This document shows, piece by piece, positions 18,762 through 29,079 of a stretch of 55,582 nt of DNA (its first letter is position 1; each line of letters opens with the position of its first letter). The notes beneath the pieces were generated by a model. The model ran no database searches, had not been told where the DNA came from, and saw nothing but the letters and a program-made list of their open reading frames with translations. The position numbers were made by a program, and so were the translations under genes. Origin of the DNA: Nesterenkonia salmonea (GTDB taxonomy: Bacteria > Actinomycetota > Actinomycetes > Actinomycetales > Micrococcaceae); contig NZ_VAVZ01000006.1 of the NCBI RefSeq assembly GCF_005771525.1, positions 55,984 through 111,565 on the forward strand. Reading direction: 5' to 3'.

Positions 18762-19888
18762 GTACGGAACCCACTGTCATTCAAGTCGGCGAAGGAACAG
18801 GTGCTGGCGGGCAGGAACTCGGCTACAGCGTCGTCGTCGGAAACGGGCTGCTGGCCCATTTACCCGGACTTGTAGGCACGCAAGCCGAGCGTGTCCTCGT
18901 CATCCACCCCCGGGCACTGCGAGCAACTGGTGATGTCGTTCGTGAAGACCTGGAGAAGGCGGGCTACCAGGCGGTGACCGCAGAGATACCTGACGCGGAA
19001 GAGGGCAAGCACATCCAGGTCGCCGCGTTCTGCTGGCAGGTTCTCGGGCAGAATGACCTGACTCGCTCCGATGCCATCGTGTCAGTCGGAGGGGGAGCGG
19101 TCACAGATATTGCCGGGTTCGTTGCCGCAACCTGGCTCCGAGGTATCAGGATCGTCCACATGCCTACGACTCTGCTGGGCATGGTCGACGCCGCAGTCGG
19201 AGGAAAAACCGGCATCAACACTGCGGAGGGCAAGAACCTTGTCGGGTCATTCCACCAGCCAGCAGGTGTGCTGGCAGACCTCGACACACTGGCAACACTG
19301 CCCCGAAACGAACTCGTCGCAGGGCTTGCCGAGGTGGTCAAATGCGGGTTCATCGCTGATGAGGAGATTCTTCGCATCATCGAACGCTCTCCCGAAGAAG
19401 TGCAGAGATGGGACTCGGCTGAGCTACGTGACCTCATAGAGCGATCCATCAGGGTCAAAGCCGCGGTCGTCGGACAAGACGTTCGTGAGGCCGGCCTGCG
19501 TGAGTCGCTCAACTACGGGCACACACTTGGCCACGCGATTGAACTTGCTGAGCGCTACCAATGGAGGCACGGAGCCGCCATTTCAGTCGGTATGGTATTC
19601 GCCGCGGAACTTGCCCGCAGCCTGGGGCGCCTCTCCGATGCAGAAGCGGACCGACACCGAGAAATTCTCTCCAGTCTGGGGCTGCCGACTAGCTACCGCG
19701 ACGATCGGTGGAACCAGCTTCTGGAAGGCATCAGACGAGATAAGAAGAACCGGGGTGAGACGCTCAGGTTCGTGCTGCTGAACTCCATCGGCTCGCCGGC
19801 CACTGTGGAGATCCCCGACCCCTCGATTCTCTTCGCGACCTACCAGGAAATTGGGGAGCCAGTCTCCGGCACCACTATCTCCCTATAA
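18758..19888 (+). CDS. aroB: 3-Dehydroquinate synthase
   Basis: NAD-dependent, zinc-containing enzyme converting DAHP to 3-dehydroquinate. The 376-residue protein contains SVGGGAVTDIAGFVAATWLRG, the MPTTLLGMVDAAVGGKTGIN signature split across about residues 135-155, GLAEVVKCG and NYGHTLGHAIE with zinc-ligand His. The last gene of the overlapped aro block, it is followed by 91 bases before efp, where a new promoter is likely. No aroD-type dehydroquinase lies in the window. Confidence 0.96.
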   Translation: MSTEPTVIQVGEGTGAGGQELGYSVVVGNGLLAHLPGLVGTQAERVLVIHPRALRATGDVVREDLEKAGYQAVTAEIPDAEEGKHIQVAAFCWQVLGQNDLTRSDAIVSVGGGAVTDIAGFVAATWLRGIRIVHMPTTLLGMVDAAVGGKTGINTAEGKNLVGSFHQPAGVLADLDTLATLPRNELVAGLAEVVKCGFIADEEILRIIERSPEEVQRWDSAELRDLIERSIRVKAAVVGQDVREAGLRESLNYGHTLGHAIELAERYQWRHGAAISVGMVFAAELARSLGRLSDAEADRHREILSSLGLPTSYRDDRWNQLLEGIRRDKKNRGETLRFVLLNSIGSPATVEIPDPSILFATYQEIGEPVSGTTISL

Positions 19889-19933
19889 GAGGAGCCACCG
19901 GGTGAGCCTGTAGGATAGGGCGCTGATATCCGG

Positions 19934-19961
19934 TTGACCGAGACCATCACGCTGTGACAAT
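19934..19961 (+). promoter_or_regulatory. Putative efp-nusB promoter
   Basis: TTGACC (19934-19939, five of six to the -35 consensus), a 16-base spacer, and GACAAT (19956-19961) precede the efp start by 18 bases. It would let efp-nusB be transcribed separately from the aro operon. Confidence 0.5.
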
Positions 19962-19979
19962 AGAAGGTAAGACGAACCC

Positions 19980-20543
19980 GTGGCAACTTCCAATGACATT
20001 AAGAACGGCTCCGTGCTCAAGCTGGAGGGCCAGCTGTGGAACACTCTCGAGTTCCAGCACGTAAAGCCCGGCAAGGGCGGAGCATTCATCCGCACCAAGC
20101 TCAGGAACATCACCTCAGGCAAGGTCGTCGATAAGACGTTCAATGCGGGCGCCAAGATCGAATTGGCCACAGTGGATCGTTCTGACTACCAATACCTCTA
20201 CCAGGACGGTGAGGACTTCATCTTCATGGACCTCCGCGACTATGACCAGATCACGGTCCCGGCCGCCACGGTCGGCGACGCCGCCAACTTCCTGTTGGAA
20301 TCTCAGCAGGTCTCCATCGCCATCAATGAAGGCACACCGCTCTACCTGGAGATGCCTCCCTCAGTGGTGCTGGAAGTCACGCAGACTGACCCTGGCCTCC
20401 AGGGCGACCGGTCTAAAGCAGGAACAAAGCCCGCCACCCTTGAGACCGGCCACGAAATTCAGGTGCCGCTCTTCGTAGACCAGGGCACCAAAGTCAAAGT
20501 CGATACTCGCAGCTCCGAGTATCTCGGCCGCGTCAACGACTAG
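19980..20543 (+). CDS. efp: Elongation factor P
   Basis: Relieves ribosome stalling at polyproline stretches. The 187-residue protein has the three-domain size and starts [20 protein letters not shown] from a GTG. The tip of the domain I loop reads KPGKGGAF with Lys32. In many Actinobacteria this loop is PGKGP and unmodified; here the second Pro is Gly. The C-terminal domain ends [14 protein letters not shown] as expected. It lies 4 bases before nusB, so the two are cotranscribed. Confidence 0.97.
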   Translation: MATSNDIKNGSVLKLEGQLWNTLEFQHVKPGKGGAFIRTKLRNITSGKVVDKTFNAGAKIELATVDRSDYQYLYQDGEDFIFMDLRDYDQITVPAATVGDAANFLLESQQVSIAINEGTPLYLEMPPSVVLEVTQTDPGLQGDRSKAGTKPATLETGHEIQVPLFVDQGTKVKVDTRSSEYLGRVND

Positions 20544-20547
20544 CACT

Positions 20548-20955
20548 GTGGCGAAGCGTAGCAAAGCCCGGCAACGGGCACTAGAGATTCTCTTTGAGGC
20601 CGAGCAACGCGGGATCAACCCGCTGCAGGTGCTCACCACCCGTGTTGAGAAGGCCGATATGGTCGTCAATGAATATGTCCGCACTCTCATTGACGGGGTC
20701 ACAGAGCATCGCGAGGAAATCGATGAGCTCCTAGCTACCTATGCGCGGGGCTGGACCCTCGACCGGATGCCGCCAGTGGACCTCATGGCCCTGCGCATCG
20801 GGACCTGGGAGCTGCTGCACAACGAGGAGATCCCCGACTCCGTGGCGGTGTCCGAGGCGGTGACTCTGGTACGGAAGCTCTCCACTGACGAGTCCCCAGG
20901 TTTCGTCAACGGAGTGCTCGGCAGACTCCAGAAACTGAAACCCACACTGGGCTGA
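20548..20955 (+). CDS. nusB: Transcription antitermination factor NusB
   Basis: Small all-helical RNA-binding protein that works with NusE (S10) at boxA, mainly in rRNA antitermination. The 135-residue product from a GTG start begins AKRSKARQRALEILFEAEQRG, the conserved arginine-rich helix, and has LDRMPPVDLMALRIGTWELL and VAVSEAVTLVRKLSTDESPGFVNGVLG. The efp-nusB neighbourhood and the following pyrR are usual in Actinobacteria. Confidence 0.96.
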   Translation: MAKRSKARQRALEILFEAEQRGINPLQVLTTRVEKADMVVNEYVRTLIDGVTEHREEIDELLATYARGWTLDRMPPVDLMALRIGTWELLHNEEIPDSVAVSEAVTLVRKLSTDESPGFVNGVLGRLQKLKPTLG

Positions 20956-20973
20956 GCCCTCGCGACCACCTGA

Positions 20974-20979
20974 TAGGCT
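20974..20979 (+). promoter_or_regulatory. Putative extended -10 of the pyr operon
   Basis: TGATAGGCT carries TAGGCT (TANNNT) with an upstream TG, about 16 bases before the PyrR-binding hairpin. Transcription from about 20986 would give a leader of some 53 bases containing the whole RNA element. The -35 is weak. Confidence 0.35.
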
Positions 20980-20995
20980 GGCGCAGACAATTCAA

Positions 20996-21031
20996 CTCCT
21001 TTAAACGTCGTCCTGTGAGGCGAGGAAGGAG
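20996..21031 (+). promoter_or_regulatory. PyrR-binding RNA element overlapping the pyrR ribosome binding site
   Basis: The leader can fold into a hairpin with a lower stem CUCCUU (20996-21001) pairing AAGGAG (21026-21031), an internal loop, and an upper stem capped by CUGUGA. The apical part UCCUGUGAGG matches the known PyrR consensus UCCNGNGAGG exactly, and the flanking A-U pair of the consensus is replaced by a compensated C-G. The 3' arm AAGGAG is also the Shine-Dalgarno for the GTG at 21039. So uridine-nucleotide-loaded PyrR would block translation, as described for Mycobacterium smegmatis, rather than act on a terminator; no terminator is visible here. Confidence 0.85.
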
Positions 21032-21038
21032 TCGCAGA

Positions 21039-21602
21039 GTGACACACTCACCTGAGACCGCAACGGTAATGACCGCGGCTGATATAGACCGCGCGCTGAC
21101 CCGTATTGCACATGAAATAGTCGAGGCCCAACGAGGCACCGACAAGCTGATCTTATGCGGCATTCCGCGCCGCGGCGTTCCGCTGGCTCAACGCCTGGGC
21201 GCCAAACTTGCAAATATTGACGCCTCGTTCGACCCCGCGACATCTCTGGGTTCACTCGATGTGACCATGTACAGGGACGATCTGCGGACCTCGGGGGCTC
21301 GGACGCCTGAACCTACTCAGCTGCCCACCACTGGGATCGATGGCAGCACCGTGGTGCTGGTGGACGATGTCCTCTACTCTGGCCGCACAATTCGGGCCGC
21401 ACTCGACGCACTCTCCGACTATGGACGTCCCCAAGCTGTCAGACTCGCTGTGCTGGTCGACCGCGGACACCGTGAGCTGCCCATTCGCGCCGATCACGTG
21501 GGGAAGAACATACCTACATCCAGGAACGAACGCGTCGGGGTTCGCCTGGCTGACATCGACGGGTTAGCTGCTGACGCGGAACAGGTCGTGATCATCCGAT
21601 GA
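21039..21602 (+). CDS. pyrR: Bifunctional pyr operon regulator / uracil phosphoribosyltransferase
   Basis: RNA-binding regulator of pyrimidine synthesis with uracil phosphoribosyltransferase fold. From the GTG at 21039, 8 bases after GGAAGGAG, it is 187 residues. An in-frame GTG at 21015 lies inside the regulatory hairpin and is rejected. It has [15 protein letters not shown] and the PRPP motif [18 protein letters not shown] (about 105-120). The stop overlaps pyrB by ATGA. It heads pyrR-pyrB-pyrC-(membrane protein)-carA-carB-pyrF, matching the M. tuberculosis order. Confidence 0.96.
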   Translation: MTHSPETATVMTAADIDRALTRIAHEIVEAQRGTDKLILCGIPRRGVPLAQRLGAKLANIDASFDPATSLGSLDVTMYRDDLRTSGARTPEPTQLPTTGIDGSTVVLVDDVLYSGRTIRAALDALSDYGRPQAVRLAVLVDRGHRELPIRADHVGKNIPTSRNERVGVRLADIDGLAADAEQVVIIR

Positions 21603-22594
21603 AGCACCTACTCGATACCCAAGGGCTTGGGTACGACGACGCCCTGGCCATCTTGGACACCGCGGAGGAGATGACGGCAGTGTCTTCCCGGGAGGTCAAG
21701 AAACTCCCCACCCTGCGCGGACGCACGGTGGTGAACCTGTTCTACGAGGATTCCACCAGAACGCGAATTTCTTTCGAAGCGGCTGCCAAACGTCTCTCCG
21801 CAGATGTCATGAACTTCTCCGCGAAAGGTTCCTCCGTCTCCAAGGGCGAATCGCTGAAGGATACCGTTCAGACACTCGACGCCATGGGCGCGGACGCTAT
21901 CGTCATCCGGCACAGTGCCTCGGGAGCGGCTGCGCAACTGGCGGCTTCAGACTGGTCTGAGGCAGCCGTGGTCAACGCTGGAGACGGCACCCACGAGCAT
22001 CCGACCCAAGCTCTGCTGGATGCACTCACGCTGCGTCGCGGGTGGAGCTCAGCGCACAGCAGCAGCCCACGCGGTACCGACCTATCCGGTATGAAAGTGC
22101 TCATTGTCGGCGATATTGTGCACTCCCGTGTTGCGCGATCCAATGTCTGGCTCCTGCGCACTCTGGGTGCCGAAGTTCACCTTGCTGCCCCGGCAACTTT
22201 ACTTCCCTATGGTGTGGAGTCCTGGCCAGTGACCGTTCACTACAGTCTCGACGAGGCTCTCAGTGCAGCGCCGGACGCCGTCATGATGCTTCGTGTTCAG
22301 GCCGAACGCATGGGCGGTGTTTTCTTCCCCACGGCGGCTGAATACACTCGGCGCTGGGGACTGACGGATGAACGGCTCGTCGTCGTGGAGCGCCTTCAGC
22401 TCGGTGACACAGAGGCACCGGCGCTGATACTGCACCCGGGTCCTATGAACCGAGGAGTGGAGATTTCCTCCGCCGCGGCAGACTCGCCGCAGGCCAAGAT
22501 CCTGGACCAGGTGGCCCATGGCGTGGCAGTTCGCATGGCCGTGCTGCACCTTCTACTGTCACAACGTCAACACGATGGGAATCATGATGAGTGA
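21599..22594 (+). CDS. pyrB: Aspartate carbamoyltransferase, catalytic chain
   Basis: Joins carbamoyl phosphate and aspartate, the committed step of pyrimidine synthesis. The 331-residue protein has the carbamoyl-phosphate loop [13 protein letters not shown] (STRTR at 52-56), [36 protein letters not shown], and [12 protein letters not shown]. No regulatory pyrI is present, as usual in Actinobacteria. The ATG overlaps the pyrR stop. The C-terminus ends in a His/Gln-rich tail. Confidence 0.97.
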   Translation: MKHLLDTQGLGYDDALAILDTAEEMTAVSSREVKKLPTLRGRTVVNLFYEDSTRTRISFEAAAKRLSADVMNFSAKGSSVSKGESLKDTVQTLDAMGADAIVIRHSASGAAAQLAASDWSEAAVVNAGDGTHEHPTQALLDALTLRRGWSSAHSSSPRGTDLSGMKVLIVGDIVHSRVARSNVWLLRTLGAEVHLAAPATLLPYGVESWPVTVHYSLDEALSAAPDAVMMLRVQAERMGGVFFPTAAEYTRRWGLTDERLVVVERLQLGDTEAPALILHPGPMNRGVEISSAAADSPQAKILDQVAHGVAVRMAVLHLLLSQRQHDGNHDE

Positions 22595-22642
22595 GAACAG
22601 AACCTGCCGGTCAGGTGCTGCGCCGCAGGAAGAGAGCACTTC

Positions 22643-23983
22643 ATGACGGACTACCTCATTCGCGGTGCCAACATCCTCGGGGACGCTCCAGCTGACGTCC
22701 TTCTCCGTGACGGCCGCATCCACAGCATGGGCTCAGAGACCGCGCAGTCGCGTGACGGTGTTCCTCTGGCGACCATTGATGCCTCCGGCCTCATAGCACT
22801 GCCGGGCATGGTGGACCTCCATGTGCACCTGCGAGAGCCGGGCCGCGAGGACGCCGAAACAGTGGAAACAGGAAGCCGAGCAGCCGCTAAGGGGGGATTC
22901 ACCGCCGTTCACGCCATGGCTAATTCGTCTCCAGTTGCTGACACGGCTGGAGTGGTGGAGCAGGTGCATCGCCTCGGACTGGAATCGGGCTGGACAGAGG
23001 TCTACCCAGTGGGGGCGGTCACCAAGGGCCTCGGCGGGAAGGTTCTCGCTGAGTTGGGAGCTATGGCAGAGTCCTCGGCCCGGGTGCGAATGTTCTCCGA
23101 CGACGGTCACTGCGTCAATAATGCGCAGCTGATGCGCAGGGCCATGGAATACGTGAAGACGATCGACGGGTTCGTCGCCCAACATGCTCAGGACGCCGAT
23201 CTCACCGGCTGGGATACTGAGTACGCTGCTCAAATGAACGAGGGCAAGGTCTCCGCCACGCTGGGGCTCCCCGGATGGCCAGCGGTGGCAGAAGAGGCGA
23301 TTATCGCCCGTGACGTGCTACTGGCTGACTATGTGGGTTCCAGGGTCCACATCTGTCATGTATCCACCAAAGGGTCGGTGGAGATCATTCGCTGGGCCAA
23401 GCAGCGCGGCATCCAGGTGACCGCCGAGGTCACCCCGCATCACCTGATGCTTACTGATGACCTGGTGAAGTCCTATAACCCTGTGTACAAGGTCAACCCG
23501 CCGCTGCGTACAGAAGCGGACACGCAGGCACTGCGTGAAGCACTTGCTGAAGGAATCATCGACGTCATTGGCACTGACCACGCCCCGCATCCGGACCAGG
23601 CTAAGGAGTGTGAGTGGAACCAGGCAGCGATGGGCATGACCGGTCTGGAGACTGCACTTCCGGTAGTCCAACATGCCATGATCGAAACTGGCCTGATCAC
23701 CTGGCAACGCTTTGCCGAGATCACATCCGTTCGACCGTCCGAGATCTACGGCCACGATCATCAAGGTCGCCCACTCGCAGAAGGTGAGCCGGCCAACATC
23801 ATCCTGGTTGACCCTGCCGCCAAGACCACTGTCCGCCCGGAGGGTCACGCCACTAAGGGACGCAACTCGCCATTCCGCGGAATCGAACTTCCCGGCCAAG
23901 TGCGTCACACGTTCCTTGGCGGACACCAGGTTGTTCTCGATGGTGAGCTGACAACATCGCGGACTATGGGGAACACCGCATGA
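22643..23983 (+). CDS. pyrC: Dihydroorotase
   Basis: Zinc amidohydrolase cyclising carbamoyl aspartate to dihydroorotate. The 446-residue protein is a class I dihydroorotase with metal ligands in MVDLHVHLREPG (His60, His62), the lysine/aspartate region, HICHVSTKGSVEIIRWA, AEVTPHHL, and catalytic Asp in VIGTDHAPHP. The ATG follows AGGAAGAGAG. It is 48 bases after pyrB, the largest gap inside the operon, and overlaps the next gene by ATGA. Confidence 0.96.
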   Translation: MTDYLIRGANILGDAPADVLLRDGRIHSMGSETAQSRDGVPLATIDASGLIALPGMVDLHVHLREPGREDAETVETGSRAAAKGGFTAVHAMANSSPVADTAGVVEQVHRLGLESGWTEVYPVGAVTKGLGGKVLAELGAMAESSARVRMFSDDGHCVNNAQLMRRAMEYVKTIDGFVAQHAQDADLTGWDTEYAAQMNEGKVSATLGLPGWPAVAEEAIIARDVLLADYVGSRVHICHVSTKGSVEIIRWAKQRGIQVTAEVTPHHLMLTDDLVKSYNPVYKVNPPLRTEADTQALREALAEGIIDVIGTDHAPHPDQAKECEWNQAAMGMTGLETALPVVQHAMIETGLITWQRFAEITSVRPSEIYGHDHQGRPLAEGEPANIILVDPAAKTTVRPEGHATKGRNSPFRGIELPGQVRHTFLGGHQVVLDGELTTSRTMGNTA

Positions 23984-24543
23984 ACGCCCTAGTGGCCCAC
24001 TTTTCGCCCACTTTGACACGGGCGCCGGAGATGACCGGGACATATCTGAACTACCTGTGGGGAGCCCTCGGCGTCGTCGCTGTCTTCTGTGTTCTCATCT
24101 GGCTGGGCTGGCGCAACAGGAAACGCCGCCAAGCGGATGTTCAGGCGCCTCAAGACGTTCCGGGTGACCTGTTGGACTCACTACCCCAAGCCGCAGCTGA
24201 AGGAATGGTCATTGGCACCGTCAAGGGCGGTGAGTACTTGGAGCGGATCGCCGTCCACGAGCTTGGGCTGCGCACAACAGGTCGCATCGAAGTGCATCCG
24301 CTGGGCGTGGCGATATTCCGCTCCGGAGTGCGCAACATCTTCATCCCCGCTGCGGATCTGGCCTATGCACGAACTGACCGAGGAATGGTTGGAAAATTCG
24401 TCGAGAAGGACGGAGCCATCATTCTCGGTTGGAGACTGGGTGAAACAGTCGTTGATACCGGCTTTAGGCCACGCCGTGCCGATGAGGGGCGGGCGCTGGT
24501 CCAGGCGTTAAATGACCTGACTGAAGGAGAGACCACCGAATGA
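23980..24543 (+). CDS. Conserved membrane protein of the pyr operon (Rv1382-like position)
   Basis: A 187-residue protein with one membrane helix (about residues 22-44, [20 protein letters not shown]), an Arg/Lys-rich stop-transfer stretch, and a cytosolic beta-rich domain of about 130 residues ([24 protein letters not shown]...). A second ATG at 24031 just before the helix could be the true start. A small membrane protein occupies the same slot between pyrC and carA in M. tuberculosis (Rv1382). It overlaps both neighbours by ATGA. Function is unknown; the tight coupling hints at a link to pyrimidine or carbamoyl phosphate metabolism, which is inference. Confidence 0.85.
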   Translation: MNALVAHFSPTLTRAPEMTGTYLNYLWGALGVVAVFCVLIWLGWRNRKRRQADVQAPQDVPGDLLDSLPQAAAEGMVIGTVKGGEYLERIAVHELGLRTTGRIEVHPLGVAIFRSGVRNIFIPAADLAYARTDRGMVGKFVEKDGAIILGWRLGETVVDTGFRPRRADEGRALVQALNDLTEGETTE

Positions 24544-25784
24544 GTGATCCACGATTTGAAGGTTTCCAGGCAGGCGCAGGCCAGCCGAGAGAAACCAGGG
24601 CTCAGCGCCCCACCGTTGACAACAGCGTGGCACTGCTTGTCCTGGAGGACGGCACAGTCTACGAAGGCACTGCCTACGGAGCTCGCGGCACCACCCTGGG
24701 CGAGGCTGTCTTCTCCACCGGTATGACCGGCTACCAGGAAACACTCACCGACCCCAGCTACGCCAGGCAGATTGTTGTCCAGACCGCCCCGCATATCGGA
24801 AACACCGGCGTCAATGACGAAGATCCGGAGTCGCGGCGAATCTGGGTTGCCGGCTATGCAGTGCGTGACGCCGCCCGCATCCCATCAAACTGGCGATCCG
24901 TCCGCACCTTGGAACAGGAGCTCGCCGACCAAGGGATTATTGGGATCAAGGACATCGACACCCGCGCGGTGACCCGCCGACTGCGGGACCAGGGAGCGAT
25001 GAGAGCCGGGATCTTCTCAGCAGAAGCGCTTTACGACGACGTCGGTAACCGTAAGGCCCCCCACGAGTTCCTGGAGGCTGTGCGGTCCCAACCGGATATG
25101 CTCGGCGCCCGCCTCGCAGAGGAAGTCACGTCAGCCGATCCGTATGTGATCGACCCAGCCGACCATGGATGGGAAGGCGAACCCATCGCGACGGTGGCCG
25201 CCATCGACCTCGGTATCAAGACGATGACCCCAGTAAGGATGGCTGAACGGGGACTGCGCGTCCATGTGCTGCCAGCTACGACCACCTTTGCTGATATTGA
25301 GCAGCTCAAACCCCAAGGAGTGTTCCTGTCCAACGGGCCGGGAGACCCTGCCACCGCCAGCACACAGGTCGGCCTGCTCCGTGAAGTTCTGAATTCTGGG
25401 ACCCCTTTCTTCGGGATCTGCTTCGGCAACCAGATTCTGGGACGGGCCCTGGGATTCGACACCTACAAGCTGCCCTTCGGACACCGCGGTATCAACCAGC
25501 CAGTGATGGACCATGCCACCGGCAAGGTAGAAATCACCAGCCAAAATCACGGTTTCGCCGTCGACGCCCCCGTAGGGGAAACAGTCACCGCCCCAGAGTC
25601 GCGCTACGGACGGGTTCAAGTCAGCCACTCCAGTCTCAATGATGGCGTTGTTGAGGGCTTGCGCTGCATGGATATTCCAGCGTTCAGCGTCCAGTACCAC
25701 CCAGAGGCCGCAGCCGGACCCCACGACTCTGCCTACCTTTTTGACCGCTTCGTGGACCTGATGAAGGAGCACCAGAATGCCTAA
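24540..25784 (+). CDS. carA: Carbamoyl-phosphate synthase, small (glutaminase) subunit
   Basis: Releases ammonia from glutamine for carbamoyl phosphate synthesis. The 414-residue protein has an N-terminal extension of about 28 residues, the CarA N-domain ([18 protein letters not shown]), and a class I glutaminase domain with nucleophile Cys294 in [16 protein letters not shown] and the His387/Glu389 pair in [14 protein letters not shown]. The ATG overlaps the upstream gene by four bases; the 3' end overlaps carB by eight. Confidence 0.97.
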   Translation: MSDPRFEGFQAGAGQPRETRAQRPTVDNSVALLVLEDGTVYEGTAYGARGTTLGEAVFSTGMTGYQETLTDPSYARQIVVQTAPHIGNTGVNDEDPESRRIWVAGYAVRDAARIPSNWRSVRTLEQELADQGIIGIKDIDTRAVTRRLRDQGAMRAGIFSAEALYDDVGNRKAPHEFLEAVRSQPDMLGARLAEEVTSADPYVIDPADHGWEGEPIATVAAIDLGIKTMTPVRMAERGLRVHVLPATTTFADIEQLKPQGVFLSNGPGDPATASTQVGLLREVLNSGTPFFGICFGNQILGRALGFDTYKLPFGHRGINQPVMDHATGKVEITSQNHGFAVDAPVGETVTAPESRYGRVQVSHSSLNDGVVEGLRCMDIPAFSVQYHPEAAAGPHDSAYLFDRFVDLMKEHQNA

Positions 25785-28700
25785 ACGCACTGACCTGAAA
25801 TCCGTGCTGGTGATCGGATCCGGTCCGATTGTGATTGGCCAAGCCGCAGAGTTCGACTATTCCGGCACCCAGGCGCTGCGCGTGCTCAAAGAAGAGGGCA
25901 TTCGCGTGATCCTGGTCAACTCCAATCCCGCGACGATCATGACTGACCCCGAGTTCGCAGATGCCACGTATGTGGAGCCGATCAGCCCTGAGGTGATCAC
26001 CAAGATCATCGCCAAGGAACGGCCCGACGCGTTGCTCCCCACCCTGGGCGGACAGACTGCGCTCAATGCTGCCATCGCTTTGGATAAGCAGGGAGTCCTC
26101 GAAGAATATGACGTGGAGCTGATCGGTGCGAACATCGCGGCGATCGAACTCGGTGAGGACCGCCAGAAGTTCAAGGGAGTGGTAGAACGTTCCGGGGGAG
26201 AGTCCGCCAGCAGCCGGATCGTGCACTCTATGGAAGAGGCCCTCGAAGTCGCCGATGAGCTGGGCTACCCCATGGTGGTCCGCCCCAGCTTCACCATGGG
26301 CGGTCTGGGATCCGGTATGGCCTACAACGAACAGGATCTGCACCGCATCGCCGGCGCGGGACTGCAGTATTCCCCCACCACGGAAGTCCTCTTGGAGGAA
26401 TCTATCCTCGGGTGGAAAGAGTACGAGTTGGAGATGATGCGTGATGCCAACGACAACGTCGTGGTCGTCTGCACCATCGAAAACTTGGATCCGGTCGGTG
26501 TGCACACCGGCGACTCCATTACGGTGGCACCGTCCATGACACTCACCGACCGTGAGTACCAGAAGCTGCGCAACATTTCCATCAACATCATTCGTGAAGT
26601 CGGTGTGGCTACCGGCGGATGCAATATCCAGTTCGCCATTGATCCTGAAACCGGCCGTGTGGTGGTGATTGAGATGAACCCACGCGTCAGCAGGTCCTCC
26701 GCCCTGGCGTCAAAAGCCACAGGTTTCGCCATCGCTAAAATCGCCACGAAACTCGCGGTGGGTTACACCCTGGATGAGATTCCCAACGACATCACCAAGA
26801 AGACCCCTGCCAGCTTCGAACCCACCCTTGACTACGTCGTGGTGAAAGTGCCGCGATTCGCGTTCGAGAAGTTCCCAGCCGCTGACCCGACTCTCACCAC
26901 CACGATGAAGTCTGTCGGTGAAGCCATGGCGATCGGCCGGAACTTCACCGAAGCGCTGCAGAAGGCACTGCGGTCCCTGGAACAACGCGGCAGCGAGTTC
27001 AGTTTCGAGCCCAGCGACGACGCCGCGGTGACTCAGCTGCTTGACGGAATGGCCACCGCCACCACAGACCGCATCTACCAGGTGCAGCAGGCACTCCTCG
27101 ACGGAGTGGAGCTGGAAGAGATTCACCGGATCACCGGCATTGACCCCTGGTACCTTGATCAGCTGGCGCTGATCAATGAGACCGCCCAAGGCGTCAAGAA
27201 CGCAGAGAATCTTGACGTGCAGGTCCTCAAGACAGCTAAACGGCATGGGTTCTCCGATGAGCAGATCGGTCAGCTTCGGGCAATGGACCCCGCCGTGGTC
27301 CGCGGGGTTCGTCATGCTCTGGGTATTCGACCGGTCTACAAGACAGTGGACACCTGTGCCGCTGAGTTTCCGGCCTACACTCCGTATCACTACTCCAGCT
27401 ACGACCAAGAGGATGAGATCGCCGAGCACCAGACCCCATCGGTGATCATTCTCGGCTCCGGCCCGAACCGGATCGGACAGGGAATCGAGTTCGACTACTC
27501 CTGCGTGCACGCCACCATGGCGCTGCGCGAGGCAGGGTACGAAACAGTCATGATCAACTGCAATCCCGAGACGGTCTCCACTGACTATGATGTCTCCACT
27601 CGGCTCTACTTTGAGCCGCTGACCCTGGAGGATGTTCTCGAGGTCATCGCAGCGGAGGAGCGCACCGGGGGAGTGGCCGGAGTATTCGTCCAGCTCGGCG
27701 GCCAAACCCCACTCAAGCTGGCCCAGAAACTAGCCGACGCTGGGGTCCCTGTGCTGGGCACCAGCCCGGAAGCCATCGACCTGGCCGAGCACCGCGGTGC
27801 CTTCGACCAAGTCCTCAAATCGGCCGGTTTGATTGCGCCCAAGAACGGCACAGCAGTCAGCTTCGAGGATGCAAAGGCGGTTGCTGACTCGATCGGCTAC
27901 CCCGTCCTGGTGCGACCCAGCTATGTCTTGGGTGGCCGCGGTATGGAAATTGTGTACGACGAGACCGGTCTTGAGCGCTATATTGCCAATGCCACAGAAG
28001 TTACGCCGGAACATCCGGTGTTGGTGGACCGTTTCTTGGAAGACGCCATTGAGGTGGACGTAGACGCCCTGTACGACGGTGAAGACCTCTACATGGGCGG
28101 CATTATGGAGCACATTGAGGAGGCCGGGATCCACTCCGGCGACTCAGCCTGTGTTCTTCCGCCCATTACTCTGGGCCCTGACATGCTCCAGCGGGTCCGC
28201 GAAGCGACCGCCGCTATTGCCGCTGGAGTTGGAGTTCGGGGCCTGATCAATATCCAGTTCGCGGTCGCTTCAGATGTGCTCTACGTGATTGAGGCGAATC
28301 CACGAGCTTCCCGTACGGTTCCATTCGTCTCCAAAGCGACCGGCGTACAACTGGCCAAAGCTGCCGCACTCATCGGGATGGGCGTCAGCGTCAAGGAGCT
28401 CAAGGGCGGAATTCTGCCTGAGCAGGGTGATGGTTCGCTCTTGCCTCCCTCAGCCCCGGTTGCGGTCAAAGAGGCTGTGCTGCCCTTCGCGCGCTTCCGC
28501 ACGGTCGAAGGCCGCGTCGTGGATTCCCTGCTGGGACCAGAGATGCGTTCCACAGGCGAAGTGATGGGGATCGACACTCACTTCGACACGGCATTCGCCA
28601 AATCCCAGCTTGCCGCCAACAACCCGCTTCCCACCTCTGGAAGAGCTTTCGTCTCAGTGGCCAACCGCGATAAACGTGGGGTCATCATGCCCGTCAAGCG

Positions 28701-29079
28701 ACTCGCCGACCTCGGCTTTTCCATAGTGTCCACCGGCGGCACCGCGGATGTGCTGCGCCGCAACGGCATCGCCTGTGAGGTTGTCGACAAGATCGCTGCC
28801 ACACCGGAAAGTGAAGGGACAGTTCTTCCCCTCGTGGAGTCTGGTGAGATCGCCCTGATCATCAATACCCCATCGGGTGGAGATGCACGCAGCGATGGCT
28901 ATGAAATCAGGGCTGCAGCTACGAGTTTGGGCGTACCCGTCATTACCACCATTGCTGAGTTCGGCGCTGCGCTGCAGGCCATTGAAGCTCAGCGCACGCA
29001 CACCTGGTCCGTCGCTTCCCTCCAAGAACATGCAGCGGCGTTGCACAGCGCAGGCTTGGCTGTCGCCGGTGCCTCATGA
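25777..29079 (+). CDS. carB: Carbamoyl-phosphate synthase, large subunit
   Basis: Makes carbamoyl phosphate from bicarbonate, ammonia and two ATP. At 1100 residues it has full length, with the duplicated ATP-grasp halves: [21 protein letters not shown] in the first and [21 protein letters not shown] in the second, each followed by the MNPR or ANPR metal-binding segments. The C-terminal MGS-like allosteric domain starts near residue 950 ([20 protein letters not shown]). It overlaps carA by 8 bases and pyrF by ATGA. UMP inhibition through the C-domain is expected from the family. Confidence 0.98.
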   Translation: MPKRTDLKSVLVIGSGPIVIGQAAEFDYSGTQALRVLKEEGIRVILVNSNPATIMTDPEFADATYVEPISPEVITKIIAKERPDALLPTLGGQTALNAAIALDKQGVLEEYDVELIGANIAAIELGEDRQKFKGVVERSGGESASSRIVHSMEEALEVADELGYPMVVRPSFTMGGLGSGMAYNEQDLHRIAGAGLQYSPTTEVLLEESILGWKEYELEMMRDANDNVVVVCTIENLDPVGVHTGDSITVAPSMTLTDREYQKLRNISINIIREVGVATGGCNIQFAIDPETGRVVVIEMNPRVSRSSALASKATGFAIAKIATKLAVGYTLDEIPNDITKKTPASFEPTLDYVVVKVPRFAFEKFPAADPTLTTTMKSVGEAMAIGRNFTEALQKALRSLEQRGSEFSFEPSDDAAVTQLLDGMATATTDRIYQVQQALLDGVELEEIHRITGIDPWYLDQLALINETAQGVKNAENLDVQVLKTAKRHGFSDEQIGQLRAMDPAVVRGVRHALGIRPVYKTVDTCAAEFPAYTPYHYSSYDQEDEIAEHQTPSVIILGSGPNRIGQGIEFDYSCVHATMALREAGYETVMINCNPETVSTDYDVSTRLYFEPLTLEDVLEVIAAEERTGGVAGVFVQLGGQTPLKLAQKLADAGVPVLGTSPEAIDLAEHRGAFDQVLKSAGLIAPKNGTAVSFEDAKAVADSIGYPVLVRPSYVLGGRGMEIVYDETGLERYIANATEVTPEHPVLVDRFLEDAIEVDVDALYDGEDLYMGGIMEHIEEAGIHSGDSACVLPPITLGPDMLQRVREATAAIAAGVGVRGLINIQFAVASDVLYVIEANPRASRTVPFVSKATGVQLAKAAALIGMGVSVKELKGGILPEQGDGSLLPPSAPVAVKEAVLPFARFRTVEGRVVDSLLGPEMRSTGEVMGIDTHFDTAFAKSQLAANNPLPTSGRAFVSVANRDKRGVIMPVKRLADLGFSIVSTGGTADVLRRNGIACEVVDKIAATPESEGTVLPLVESGEIALIINTPSGGDARSDGYEIRAAATSLGVPVITTIAEFGAALQAIEAQRTHTWSVASLQEHAAALHSAGLAVAGAS

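Noticed and set aside
25684-26505. 273-residue open frame antisense to carA and carB
   Set aside because: Its product matches nothing and its frame follows from the codon bias of the sense genes.
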